A stretch of DNA of 64,000 nt from Austropuccinia psidii (lineage: Eukaryota > Basidiomycota > Pucciniomycetes > Pucciniales > Sphaerophragmiaceae), in assembly GCA_023105745.1 (NCBI GenBank), contig JALGQZ010000015.1:23727499-23791498 (forward strand). Reading direction: 5' to 3'. Below the pieces are notes generated by a model. The model was not told the DNA's origin. It saw nothing but the letters and a program-made list of their open reading frames with translations, and made no database searches. Below are positions 21,000-32,163 of the stretch, piece after piece. The position numbers and the translations under genes were made by a program. Position 1 is the stretch's first letter. Every line of letters begins with the position of its first letter.

Positions 21000-23150
21000 A
21001 ATGCACCTGTGCTCATTTCACCTGACTTTGAACTACTATTAAAGCTATACATAGATGTAGCATGTAGCCAAGGATTAGGAGCAGTCCCTCACCAGAGACA
21101 AATTGTAGATTTTGAACCAAGAGAGGGAGCAATATGCTACATCTCTATGCAAATGAAAGATTCAGAAGCCAGGTATGAGGCCACCCAGACCGAATACCTA
21201 TGCTTATTCTTGGATCTAGAGAAACTCCACTATTATTTGGAGGGTGCAGTCTTTGAAGCCTACACAGACTGCAAAGCCTTGGGGTCTTTATTGAATATGA
21301 AGACTACCAAAAGACACATGTTGAGGTGGCAAATAGCCATTCAAGAGTATAAAGGCAATATGACCATCATATACAAGGAGGGTAAAAGCTACACCAATGC
21401 AGATGGCCACTGATAATGTCAAACGCAACGCAGATTATGACCCTAAAGTAGAATACAATATTTGTATCCACTTAATGGAAATAGATAGGAGGAAGAACTT
21501 CAGATTTTCTGAATGGCACCAGGAAGTGGTACCCCAAAGAGTAGAGACACTGATTCAGAAGGAACACAAAATACCATATTGTGAATAAGTTCCTCAGAAT
21601 TGATTAATGAGTTCTTCAGTGCATTAATGCAGACCTATTCCAAACATAAGCAGTGTGGCATACTGTTGCAACTCCTTTAACAGAAATACAGGAGCTCTGA
21701 GCTGGAAGCCCAGCTAGAAGGACCATGGTTGAGGGATTATAAGGACAGCAATTTTTCCCTTATAGATGGCCTGCTCTATCATAGAGAAAAGCACACAAGT
21801 GCACTAACAGTGATAGACAGACACCATATATACCCTATCCTACAGGAATGTCATGACTGCCCCTACATGGGACATATGAGTAAAGACAGGACCAAGGAGA
21901 GGGTGGCAAGCCCAGCTCGGTGGCCCAAATGGGAACAAGAGTTGAGTGAATATATCAACACTTGTGAAAGATGCCAGAAGGCAAATAGAAAACATGGGAA
22001 GAAGTATGGGCTACTTCAACACATAGAAGAACCCAAACACTCATGGGAAACCATCAACATGGACTGCTTTAAAGGACTTGTCCCAGGAGGCAAAGAGGCC
22101 TTTGACGCTTGCCTGATCATAAATGATAGGTTCAGAAAGAGTATGAGGTGCCTACCATTTTTCAAGGAGGCCACAGCAATGGATACTGCCTTGTTATTTT
22201 GGAATAACATAATATCCACCTGTGGAATTCCTAGAATTATCATTAGTGATAGGGACCCAAAATTCACATCAGAAGTTTAGACAAACTTATATGACATGCT
22301 TGGTACTAAACCTGGATTCTCAACAGCTAACCACCCACAGACAGATGGTTTAGATGAAATGATGATCCAAAAAATGGAGGTAATCATCAGGAGATTCTGT
22401 GCAGATGGCATGGAGTACAAATACCATGAAGGATACACCCATTACTGGGTTACCCTTCTATCAGCAGTCCAGCTGACTTAAGAAAAAAGCCAGAACTCCA
22501 CCACAGGGAAATCACCCTCACTGGTAAAAAAAGGGTGGAACCCCCCACTGCCTGTGGGTTACCTGAAGAAGAATCTTGTGACAATCCACCCCACAGCCAA
22601 AGACTTCCATGATATGTGGAAGAGGGCTTGTGATACAGCTGCTAAAGGTATAGCTGAGGCAAAAGAATACAACAAAAAGAGGTGGGACAAATCTCACATT
22701 GAACCTGACCTTAAAGAAGGGGACCAGGTGTTGGTGTCCACAATCAACTTCAACAATCTTGAGGGACCTAAAAAGATGAGAGACTAATTTTAGGGGGCCT
22801 TTACTATCATTAAGCTGATAGGTAAAAATGCAGTGAAATTCAAACTCACAGAGGAATTTCGTGAGAAACACACAATATTTCCGGTGAATTTGGTTAAGCC
22901 ATACTTCCAAACAGAGGAGGATATGTTCCCCTCCAGGAAGCAAAATCCCACTTCAGCAGAAAGAGTGAAAGTGGAAGACTCCCCTGGCCCTGTGATGAAA
23001 ATCATCAAGGTCAGGAAGATCAGACTGAATCGTAAAGACCAAAGGCAATAATTAGTCAGATTTAAAATCCAGGCAGCAGATAAAAAACAAATTGTGGGCA
23101 GAAGATGCCATACCAGATGGGAACGTTCATCCAAGGAGATTCAATGATGA
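21000..23150 (+). pseudogene. Element Q RNase H, integrase and chromodomain, decayed
   Basis: RNase H (21000-21415) keeps LYID and a TDC block but ends in a stop near the HxNAD motif. The linker 21416-21728 is frameshifted. The integrase (21729-22480) keeps the zinc finger histidines and cysteines and the first two catalytic aspartates (MDC and SDRDPKF). A TAG at 22278-22280 follows, then the segment with the glutamate (DGLDEMM). Bases 22554-23050 encode the GDQVLV and chromodomain region, with stops at 22786 and 23050. The gene is dead but collinear with the M polyprotein. Confidence 0.82.
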
Positions 23151-23154
23151 GCCT

Positions 23155-23171
23155 TTATTAGTGGTAGGGTA
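23155..23171 (+). other. Polypurine tract of element Q
   Basis: A GTGGTAGGGTA run directly precedes the TGTCAGCC start of the 3' LTR-A. It resembles the tract before LTR-E at 45248-45260. Confidence 0.5.
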
Positions 23172-23396
23172 TGTCAGCCTATGACTTGAAACCAGAGCAC
23201 AAGCATGACAGCCAAAAACCATAAACCAATGGTAAAGCCAAGATGCCACCAAAACATGGATCTGAGCCAAATTAGCTTAAAAGGTATCAAAATAAAGCGG
23301 AATCCCACCAATTTCCCAATATAAAAGTCCCATAATCATCGGACAAGGAATTACACAGTTATTCCTGCTCAAAGTTTTTGCTAAGAATAGACATTA
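23172..23396 (+). repeat. LTR-A 5' part, 3' LTR of Q split by P
   Basis: This is the first 225 bp of an LTR-A, from TGTCAGCC to ...GACATTA. The matching remainder starts at 36764, after element P. The two parts together give about 1420 bp, the family length. Confidence 0.82.
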
Positions 23397-24930
23397 TGTC
23401 ACAACCATGGAAATTCACCCTCTTGGACCTCAATATGTCATATCCATGCCATATCCATTATATAGAAATTTGGCCATATCCATAATCATTGGCCAAATTG
23501 GCCATTTTCATATCTTATGGCCTTAATGGTCATTTAATCATCTGGGGCCAACCTGGCCCCTTCACCATCATCAAGCCATTTGAGGCTGTCTCTGTGCTTT
23601 TAGTAATCTGGAGTATTTTCCATACAACAGGAAAAATAAAGCCCAAAAGCCTTTATTTGGCTCTTTAGGCTTTAAATACAGTTTGCGCACTTTTTGTGCA
23701 TTTTGCTCATTTTGCACATTTGGCTGTATTTATCCATTTAGGCCATATTTCTCATTTATTATGTGAAATATGCCCAAAAGGCCTGATATGGCATTTTGGG
23801 GCTTAAATGCTAGTTTTGTGCATTTTTTGCACACTTTGCGCAAATACAGTTTTTGAGCTGTATTAGCTGTATTTGGCCAAAAGCCCAAAAATGGTCAAAT
23901 ACCCCAAAAACCACCTTGTCACTTCTGAAGCTTCCAAAACACAAATTTCATTCATATCCTCCTGGCATCATTCCATAAGACCTTTGGCCCATTTTAACCT
24001 TCAATAACCACAAGTGCCATATATGGTGTTATACACCATTATGAATCTTTTTTCAGTAGAAATCCAATGGTGGCAATTTCAAATGGTTATTTCAACTTTA
24101 CAAAAGGTCATCAAGGCAGACCTTCCAGAGGATTCATCAAGGCGCAAGGGAAAGTGTCATAATCTCAAATACCAATGACGCCATCGAGCAATCAATGGTT
24201 ATTCTCACTCACAGTATTCCTCCAAGGGAATACTGGCTGTTCATTCTCAAGATATTCAAGAGGAAGTTCCAAAACAATGTGTCAAGGGTCAATGCTCCAC
24301 CAATCCACCTTGGCAACCCAATTCATTCAGTACAGTCTTAATTCATCAAGACCTGTATTTTCAATCATACATCATGGGAAAATCATTCAACACAGTTCAT
24401 TTCCCAGTCTGGCAAGGTATACACTCCATCAGACAATAAATACAGCTTCCAGTATTCAATACAGGACCACTGCTAGCCTGAAGGAGTCAAGCTCTCAACT
24501 TTTCACATATACCAGCCTCCTTTGACCCTGGGGGGTGTTTCCCCCAGTTAATTAATATATTTTGATTTTATTTTATCTTTACTTATCTTAACATTTTTGT
24601 TAAGTGAATACAGATATTATCAAGTCAGTCATCTAGCACCTTTTCTCTTTTCTTTCTTTGCCTGTCAATGGAGGTTTGGTGGTCATATCCTTACTGATTC
24701 CATAGTTTGTTTTGGCAGGTTGGAACAGTGATTAAGGACTTACTTGGTTGCCTCTTTGGCCATTTGGCTTCTCATTTCTCTTATTGCACCTCATCTTTGT
24801 ACTTGCATTCTTCTTAGAGAAATTTACTCTTTTATTTTATTTTTTTTATTCTTTGGAGTCTTCCAAGTCATTTACCTGATTGCTGAGTGCCAGGCCACTC
24901 TTGTTTTTATTTCCAAGAGCCCCTGTGACA
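23397..24930 (+). repeat. LTR-D, 5' LTR of element P
   Basis: It is 1534 bp, from TGTCACAACCATGG to CCTGTGACA. The TATA region present at 13230 reads CACATATACC here (near 24506), so this promoter is probably weakened. Confidence 0.9.
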
Positions 24931-25684
24931 TTATATTAATTAAATCATAATTTCTTTCCATTCTGTTCATTCTTTATTTATAATTTCATCCACTCATTTC
25001 ATTGAAGTTATGACTCTTTAATGCTTATGAACCTTATGATTCATCATCACCTCTCAATTTTGTCTCATTCATTTTTCATTCTGAAAATTGAAAGCTGACC
25101 CCAATTTTAACTTTTATTTCTCTTTTTGAAATCTTATTTCAAATCATCATGTTTAATTCATTCATAATTCAGGTGTCATCTTAATTTTCATTTGATTTTC
25201 AAATTTTTCATCAAGTTATTCAGACACTCTTCACATAGGGATTCATATTTGATTCATTCTTCAAGAATTTATATTCCGAAAGGAGAACTCACTTGATTTT
25301 GATTTGATTGATTGATTTGACATAAATTCATATTTACCGCAAGAAAATTGATTTACCTGTAGATATCATTAATTTTTCTGACTTTTCAAATCAAGAGTTT
25401 TGACATAAATTGATTTTGCCTCAAGAATTCATTTGATTGATTGATTGATTTTGCAAGATTTTGATTTTGATTGATTTGACTTATTTAATTCATTGACTTC
25501 GAGTTTTCATTTGATATGTGATTGATTGATTTACTTGAAGATCTCATTTGATTTATTGATTTTTCTTTATTTTCCTCAAGATATTGATTTTGACTTTTGA
25601 CTTCAAGCATTATTTAAATTGCCTCAAGTTTTCATCCTCAAATCTTGATTCTCATTTGTTTTATTCCATTTTTATCCTGAAATC
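24931..25684 (+). other. Leader of element P with GATT-rich repeats
   Basis: This is an AT-rich leader without an ORF. From about 25295 to 25530 it is built of irregular TTGATTGATTGATTTG and TTGATTTTGA units. No tRNA-like primer site is evident after the LTR (TTATATTAATTAAATC). P either uses another primer or the site has decayed. Confidence 0.6.
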
Positions 25685-27020
25685 ATTCCCATCAAACACT
25701 CACCTCCTGCAAGGCAGACAAGATCTCATGCCAGAACTCAAGCTGTTCTCACTCCAACTCCCAGGGCTCCTCTTGATGGCACCCCAGCAGTTTCTCAACT
25801 GAGGTCCAAATTGGACAGAGAAACCATTTTGGAAGGAGCTGCACCATCCAGGAAAGAAGAAAGAGTTCCAAGAAGATCAATCTCATTCTCAGGAGTAGTT
25901 GGCGGATTCCCAGGAACTTCAAGGACCATTTTCAAGGGTCCAGGTGAAGATGGTGAAGAGGAGGAGGAGACGTGTGTGGAAGAGGAAGAGTCTGATGGTA
26001 CTGAACGTGTCCCTGCTCCTGTGGAGGCATCTCAAGGTACTAAAGGGCCAACTGTAGCCCAGTCTTATCAGCCTGTCTCTCATCAGTCTGAACCATCTTT
26101 ATTGGCCATTATGCAGCAAATGACTCAGATTATGGTCAATCTTCAAGAATCTTCATCCTCTGAGGCATCAAGACCACAAGCCTTCAAGACTCCATCTATG
26201 AAGGCACCAGAATGCTTTGATGAGACCCAACCCTTCAAAGTTAGAAGCTTGATTCAGCCAAGTCATCTGATTTTTCATAATGATCCGGCAAACTTCCCTC
26301 AAGACAGAAAGAAGGTCCTTTATGCCACTTCATTTCTCATTGTCAGGGCTGCAAAATGTATTGAGCCTGATATTTCCATTCTCACCAATCAAGATCCAAA
26401 TTACCTTCACAATTCATGGAAATTATTTAAATACCAACTCTTCACCTTATTTGGGGACCCAAATGAAGTCAGAAAAGCTGAAGCAGAATTGGATTCTTTA
26501 AGAATGAAAGAAGGTGGGCATGTATCTTTATAAATTGCTGATTTCAGAAGTCTTGTATCAAGAATTGGAGATTGGGGTGAAAGGGCTCTTATCCATCATT
26601 CCAGGAAGGGATTGCCATCCAGGATTTTGGATCAATTGGCCTCCCATCCTTCAAGGATTGAGTCTTTCAAGACTTAATGGATATTACCCTGGAGCTCAAT
26701 ACCAGGTACCATGAGAGGCAAAATGAAGAGTCATCATCAAGAGAAGAAGCCAGAAGCCTCAAAGTCAAATTATTCCCATCCTCAAAGTTCTTCAAGTTCA
26801 AGTCAAAAGAAGAAGAAGAATTTTAAGAAGAGGGACAAGTCCCATTCTTCTTTATTGAATAAATATTTCAAGTTGTTGAATTCTGAAAAAGAAATAAGAA
26901 TCAAGGAGGGTCTATGTGCCTATTGTGGTGGGAAGCATAGTCTTGAGTCCTGTTTCAAAAGGCCTCAAAACAAGCTTACCCAACCGTCAGCCAAATTTCC
27001 CAGCCAGGGAAAAGCCTGAG
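25685..27020 (+). pseudogene. Element P gag, decayed
   Basis: One frame from 25685 to 26533 encodes a gag with an acidic E/D-rich stretch near 25950-26010 and a retrotransposon gag domain (ATSFL, DPNYL and LFTLFGDP blocks). The likely start codon at 25685 is ATT, not ATG. A TAA at 26531-26533 interrupts the conserved HVSLYIADF region. The frame then shifts near 26660 and returns by 26711. A lysine-rich segment and a zinc knuckle (C-A-Y-C-x3-H-x4-C, near 26917-26955) end at TGA 27018-27020. Pol follows in another frame. Confidence 0.83.
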
Positions 27021-27033
27021 TGAAGATCATGTT

Positions 27034-27198
27034 GTGTTCAATGGTCTTCACTGTTTTCCATCCAGAGCACAATTGTGCATTCTGAGTACTGGTGTCAAAA
27101 ATTCTCTTAAATTTTTTGTTTTTTCTTCTCTCTCTGATATGTTTTACATTTTTCTCATTGATTCTGGTGCTACAAGCTCATTTATTGCAAAGCAGTTT
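27034..27198 (+). pseudogene. Element P protease, first part
   Basis: It encodes the start of the aspartic protease with intact LIDSGATSSFI (near 27158-27190), in a frame different from the end of gag. The solo LTR-E interrupts it at 27198. The second part resumes after the target duplication at 29224 with VHKY and GFDFF blocks. Confidence 0.75.
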
Positions 27199-29223
27199 TG
27201 TGAGCCTTTGAGATATGACCACATACCCAATAAGGTCACAAAAAAGACTCAGAATAATTATACCTTTAATATAATTATATTAAAATTAATTAGAATAATT
27301 ATACATTAAAAATAATTACTCAAATATACAAAAAATACCATAAATTGGTACTAAAATTGGTTTAACTTAAAAACCAATGAATAAACTTGTAAAACAAATT
27401 ATACCATTGGATTCCCCATGGAAAAATACACATATACCATTTTTATGGCATATCTGTAAAGTCAATATTTAAAGAATTATAAGGTATAATACCTTATAAA
27501 AACCATAAAAACTTATTTATCTCAAGAACTAATGAAACAACATGTGAAATAAATTGTACCAGTGGATTCCCCATGGAATTTCACACATAAAACAATTAAT
27601 AAGCTAATTCCCAAAGTTAATACTTAAAGAATTATCCTGAATATATGCACTTTTTTGGTCAATGCATATATTCAAGGATCATAGCTAATATCTCCTAAAA
27701 TATACATGATAGAATGATGAACCAAAAATAAAGTTACCACGTAATTACTGTAAGAACACAGATATGAACTTTATTTTACAAGTTATAAACAAGGTTAAAA
27801 CCTATGATGAAATATTGATAAAAATCAACAGAGCTGTTGACCACTTTGTTGTGAAAGTGCTCCAAACTTAAAAAAAAGTATACAGTTGGATTCTACTAGT
27901 TCATTCGTGAAGAATGATGTAATTTTTATTATTAAATTCAGGGTATAACCCCCTGAAATCAAGGTTTGAAGTTTAAAATATTGAATTTCGACAGAAAAGA
28001 TGAGTTACAAGAAAAATCATCAAAATTGGAGTTTTGATGATGTAGTGAAAAGCTCTTGGCAGCATAATAAGGTTATGTCAGGCTATCAGAATTCACTCTC
28101 TGAATTGCTGTAGCGTGAAAACCTTAAAAGTTATTGAGGATCAAAGTTTGAGCTTAAATTGAGCTGTTATGATCACATACTGTAACCTTAAATTAAGTTT
28201 AACAGTCTTAAGAGTGATAAAATTGGTGAATACTATTAGTTTATGATTAAAACTAATAAAATCCACCGAATTTGGGGTTCTGCCAAGCCTCTGATGTCAT
28301 CAAACTTAGAGTTATAGTGATAACTCTAAATAATGGTGTAATAATGATGTAATATGGTTTGATCATGATGTAATCACCCTCAAACCTTAAAATATTGATC
28401 AATTCCAGTGGATATGATCAGTACACGTCTACTAGAAGCCTGTTGGACTCTAGGAGGGAGGTATTTACTATAAATAGAGCTCTTTTTACTCTATTTTCCC
28501 CTCAGACGCATCAAAAACATTAAATCAATTAAATCAAAGGTAATTTCTTTATTCTTTATATATAAAACTGTTATATTATTAAAGAACAAGGACCACCTTG
28601 CTATAATCATCTATTTTGACGTGATTAAATCATTTATTTAATTGTTTTTGTTAAAAATCTCTCTAAAAACTCATTTCCACGTAAAATCAAGAAATTTAGT
28701 AAATTTCTTTATTTTTTATTGTAAATACAATTTGAAAAGGTTGTATTATATTCTCTTGGCGTAAAATATCTCAAAATTATTATTTTAAGTGTTAAAAGTA
28801 GGTTATTTCATCTTATTATAATAATTTCTCTCTTATTATTACTCTTAATAATTCTTAATTAATATAAATAGTATTTATATTAATATATAACTTTAATATT
28901 AGTAATATTATTGTTATTAATTGTTTTTTATTTATAAAAAACAGTCTTTTACGCCTTTATTATTTGTTGGTAACAATAATAAAGAGCTTTATAATATATT
29001 AATTATTTTATATTAATATATTATTTATAATATTATAATTTCATATAATATTAATTATATTATTATATTTATTTAATAATATAATATTTTTACGCCATAA
29101 TAATAATATTTCTTTATTATTATTATTATTTTAATCTTATTTATTTCAATTATAAGGACATTCAGAGTACAATAAGTAAAAAATTAGTAATTTTTACTTA
29201 TTGTTTCATAGTCAAACCTTACA
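27199..29223 (+). repeat. Solo LTR-E with target duplication AGTTT
   Basis: It is 2025 bp, from TGTGAGCCTTTGAGAT to CAAACCTTACA, flanked by AGTTT at 27194-27198 and 29224-29228. A TATAAATA box is at 28469-28476, followed by a C/T-rich region. The last 650 bp are more than 80% AT. Its terminal 8-10 bases equal those of LTR-B read on the minus strand. Confidence 0.95.
28469..28476 (+). promoter_or_regulatory. TATA box of LTR-E
   Basis: TATAAATA followed by GAGCTC. The same block is at 50659-50666 in the other long LTR-E copy, so it is a conserved core-promoter element. Confidence 0.6.
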
Positions 29224-30447
29224 AGTTTGTTCACAAGTATTCTTTGACCATGTCAGAACTCCCAGAGAAGATTCCCCTTATTATTCTTGACTGCTCAGAG
29301 TCTCCTTCTCTATTTGTTACTCACCATACTAAATATATGGTTGAGTTCCCTTCTTTCCCAAGCTTTGAATGGGACTTTTTAGTCATTGATACTCCCAAGG
29401 AAGAAGATCTCATATTGGGCTTTGACTTTTTCAATCATTTTAATCCATCTATTGATTAGAGGCAAGGGCTGATCACTTTTAATTCTGATCATAAGGACTA
29501 TTATGATCCTTCAAAATCTTTCAGTAATGACTTCCCTTCTGCCAAATCATGTGCAGCTCTGGTTGGTCATTCTAGAACACCATCATTTCCATCTTCTGTC
29601 CACATTCCTTCCCTTAATTCCCATTGGTCATTACTATCATCTAGAGATTAAGTCTTCAAAGAGATCCAAGACTTTGGAGAAGATAATTCTGTATCTTCAC
29701 TTCATCTCTTATTTGGGAATATGGACCTTCCTCCTTCATCTTATCATGACTCCCTGGAGGAGTTGTGGGATGAAGAGGAAGAGCCAGAAGAGATAGAAAC
29801 TGTGATGAAGGTTGTTCCTTCTGTTTATCACCAGCACTTGGATGTTTCTCCAAGGTGAAAGCAGAGAAACGTCCTCCTCACTGCGCCTGTGATCATCATA
29901 TTGAGCTGGAGGGGTCTCTACCTCCAGTTGGGGTGATGTACTCTTTATCAAAACAAGAGTCAGATACACTCAGGGCCTACATTTCAGAGAATGTAGAGAA
30001 AGGTTTCATCCAGCCAAGCTCCTCTTCAACAGAAGCACCTGTCCTCTTTGTTAAAAGAAAGATGGTGGCCTCTGTTTGTGTGTTGATTACCCCAAACTCA
30101 ATGCTGTTACTAGGAAGAACAAGTATCCTGTTCCTCCTATGAATCAGCTGCTTGGTGTTTTCAATGGTTCTTCTATCTTCTCCAAGATTGATTTGCTTCT
30201 TGCATAGAACCTTCTCAGAATCAAGGAAGGTGATGAACCTTAGACATGTTTTAGAACTAAATGTGGCAGCTATGAGTATTTGGTTATGCCATTTGGGATC
30301 ACCAATGCTCCTGCCTCTTTCCAAAACCTTGGCAATTATATTCTTTATGATCTCCTTGATATTTATGTTATGGTTTATTTGGATGACCTTCTGGTCTTTT
30401 GCAAATCTGAACAAGAACATGCCACTCATGTGTCCACTGTTCCTTCC
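29224..30447 (+). pseudogene. Element P protease end and reverse transcriptase, first part
   Basis: The protease continues to a stop at 29457-29459, in place of the tryptophan expected after NHFNPSID. The poorly conserved linker 29460-29850 has stops and frameshifts. RT begins near 29855 (HHIELEGSLPP, YSLSKQESD) and shifts frame around 30090-30150 in the LCVDYRKLN region. It keeps MPFGITNAPASF and the catalytic YLDD near 30371-30382. The solo LTR-A cuts the thumb at 30447. Confidence 0.83.
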
Positions 30448-32163
30448 TGTCAGCCTGTGACTCAAAACCAGAGCACAAGCATGACAGCCAAAATACCATA
30501 AACCAATGGTATAGCCAAGATACCACCAAAACATGGAACTGAGCCAAATCAGCTCAAAAGGTATCAAAAGAAAGAGGAAACTCACCTCTTCATGAAAATA
30601 TAAGTCCCATCACCATAGGACAAGGAATAACAAAGTTATTCCTGCTCAAAGTTATTGCTGAGCATAAACCTTAATTTTCACCTCTCATCTAAGATCCAGA
30701 AGGAGAGGCTTAACCCCCTCAAATGGGTGTTCAAAATAAAGCTCTAAGCCAGGGCTATCCAATGGTACCAGCCAAACTGAGCTAGCACCAATATTACTGG
30801 AGTTATGGTCAATTTCAGGCCAAATAAGGGTGAACAAAACATTCACCTCTCATCTAACTTCTACAGTTCTAGTGTGGGATACATGAAGTGGGGTATTTTT
30901 GGAAAGAGCACAATCAGGGCTATCTGATGGTGCCATTCATTTCCCCATAGCTCAACTAGAACAAAAGTTATGGGGCAAATAAGCTCAATACAGCTTTTTC
31001 CCTAAACCACGCAAATGTACAAAACTCTTGTACATGGGATAACTTTGCCATATTTAATGATACCCATATCAAATGAGGTACTATTGTATAAAGTACATAC
31101 AGGGCTACACAATGAACCAATTTTGAGGTTGATATCTCACAGTTCTAGTGTGGGATACATGAAGTGGGGTATTTTTGGAAAGAGCACAATCAGGGCTATC
31201 TGATGGTGCCATTCATTTCCCCATAGCTCAATTAGAACAAAAGTTTTGGGGCAAACAAGCTCAATACAGCTTTTTGCCTAAAACACGCAAATGTACAAAA
31301 ATCTTGTACATGGGATAACTTTTCCATATTTAATGATACCCATATCAAATGATGTACCATTGTGTAGAGCACATACAGGGCTACACACTGAACCAATTTT
31401 GAGGTTGATATCTCAAGAATTGACAAAGTTATGGCTGTTTTAAGGTCAAAATCCCACCTGCTGTCATATACAGCCTTACCATGGGATAATATCCCATAAT
31501 CATGAAGATGAGGTGTAAAATAGACGAAGAAGCATGTTTTTACTTCAATACCTCATATGTCAGTCAATACTGGGATCCTATAAAGTTTCTGTACAGCATT
31601 CTACGCGTCATACACGTCAGAATCAGGCTGAGAGGTCCCCAGATGATAATTTTCAACCTGTATTGGTGAAAGCTGCCCAGATGTGTTTCCAAAACCACAC
31701 CTGAGCCCAATACAGGGTATAAAGGCTGTTTGCAAACCACAAGCCTGTCCTGGAGAGTGAAAAATCTTCACTTCCTCTACGTGGAAAGGTCTAGCAGCCT
31801 TTCCACCCCAATTTCAGAATAAAAGGATGGCTTTCCACAGCCAAAATCATCTCCTCATCCTGCTCTTGAATACCCTACGTAGTAAACTGTCCAAAACAGT
31901 TTTACTCTTGGGTAATAAACAGGTATAATTATATATTTTAATTATTGTAACTCTTATTATAGTAACCCAACTGGTAAGATTGCACCCTGGGCTCTCAGTA
32001 GCGCTCACCACCACTATAATCCAATAGTAGAACCCCTTAATTATCTTATAAATCATCTTAAACTTCCAAAACCCTTATTTTAAATCAATTTTTCTACGTG
32101 TCACAGTCATAATTCTAGTTGTAAATACTTTTATTACCACTTCAATATAGACTCAGCCCGACA
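30448..32163 (+). repeat. Solo LTR-A with target duplication CTTCC
   Basis: It is 1716 bp, from TGTCAGCCTGTGACTC to GCCCGACA, flanked by CTTCC at 30443-30447 and 32164-32168. Its excess length over the 1439-bp copy is explained by an internal 276-bp tandem duplication. Removing the LTR and one CTTCC rejoins the RT thumb sequence of P. Confidence 0.95.
30863..31414 (+). repeat. 276-bp tandem duplication inside LTR-A
   Basis: Unit one is 30863-31138 and unit two 31139-31414; both begin ACAGTTCTAGTGTGGGATAC. No other LTR-A copy here has it. The units have already diverged at several positions. Confidence 0.88.

Noticed and set aside
25280..25530. GATT-rich tract as a regulatory satellite
   Set aside because: The units are irregular and lie in the leader of P; low-complexity leader sequence is the simpler reading.
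30863..31414. Two separate LTR-A insertions
   Set aside because: The repeated part begins inside the LTR with no terminus or target duplication, so it is an internal tandem duplication.
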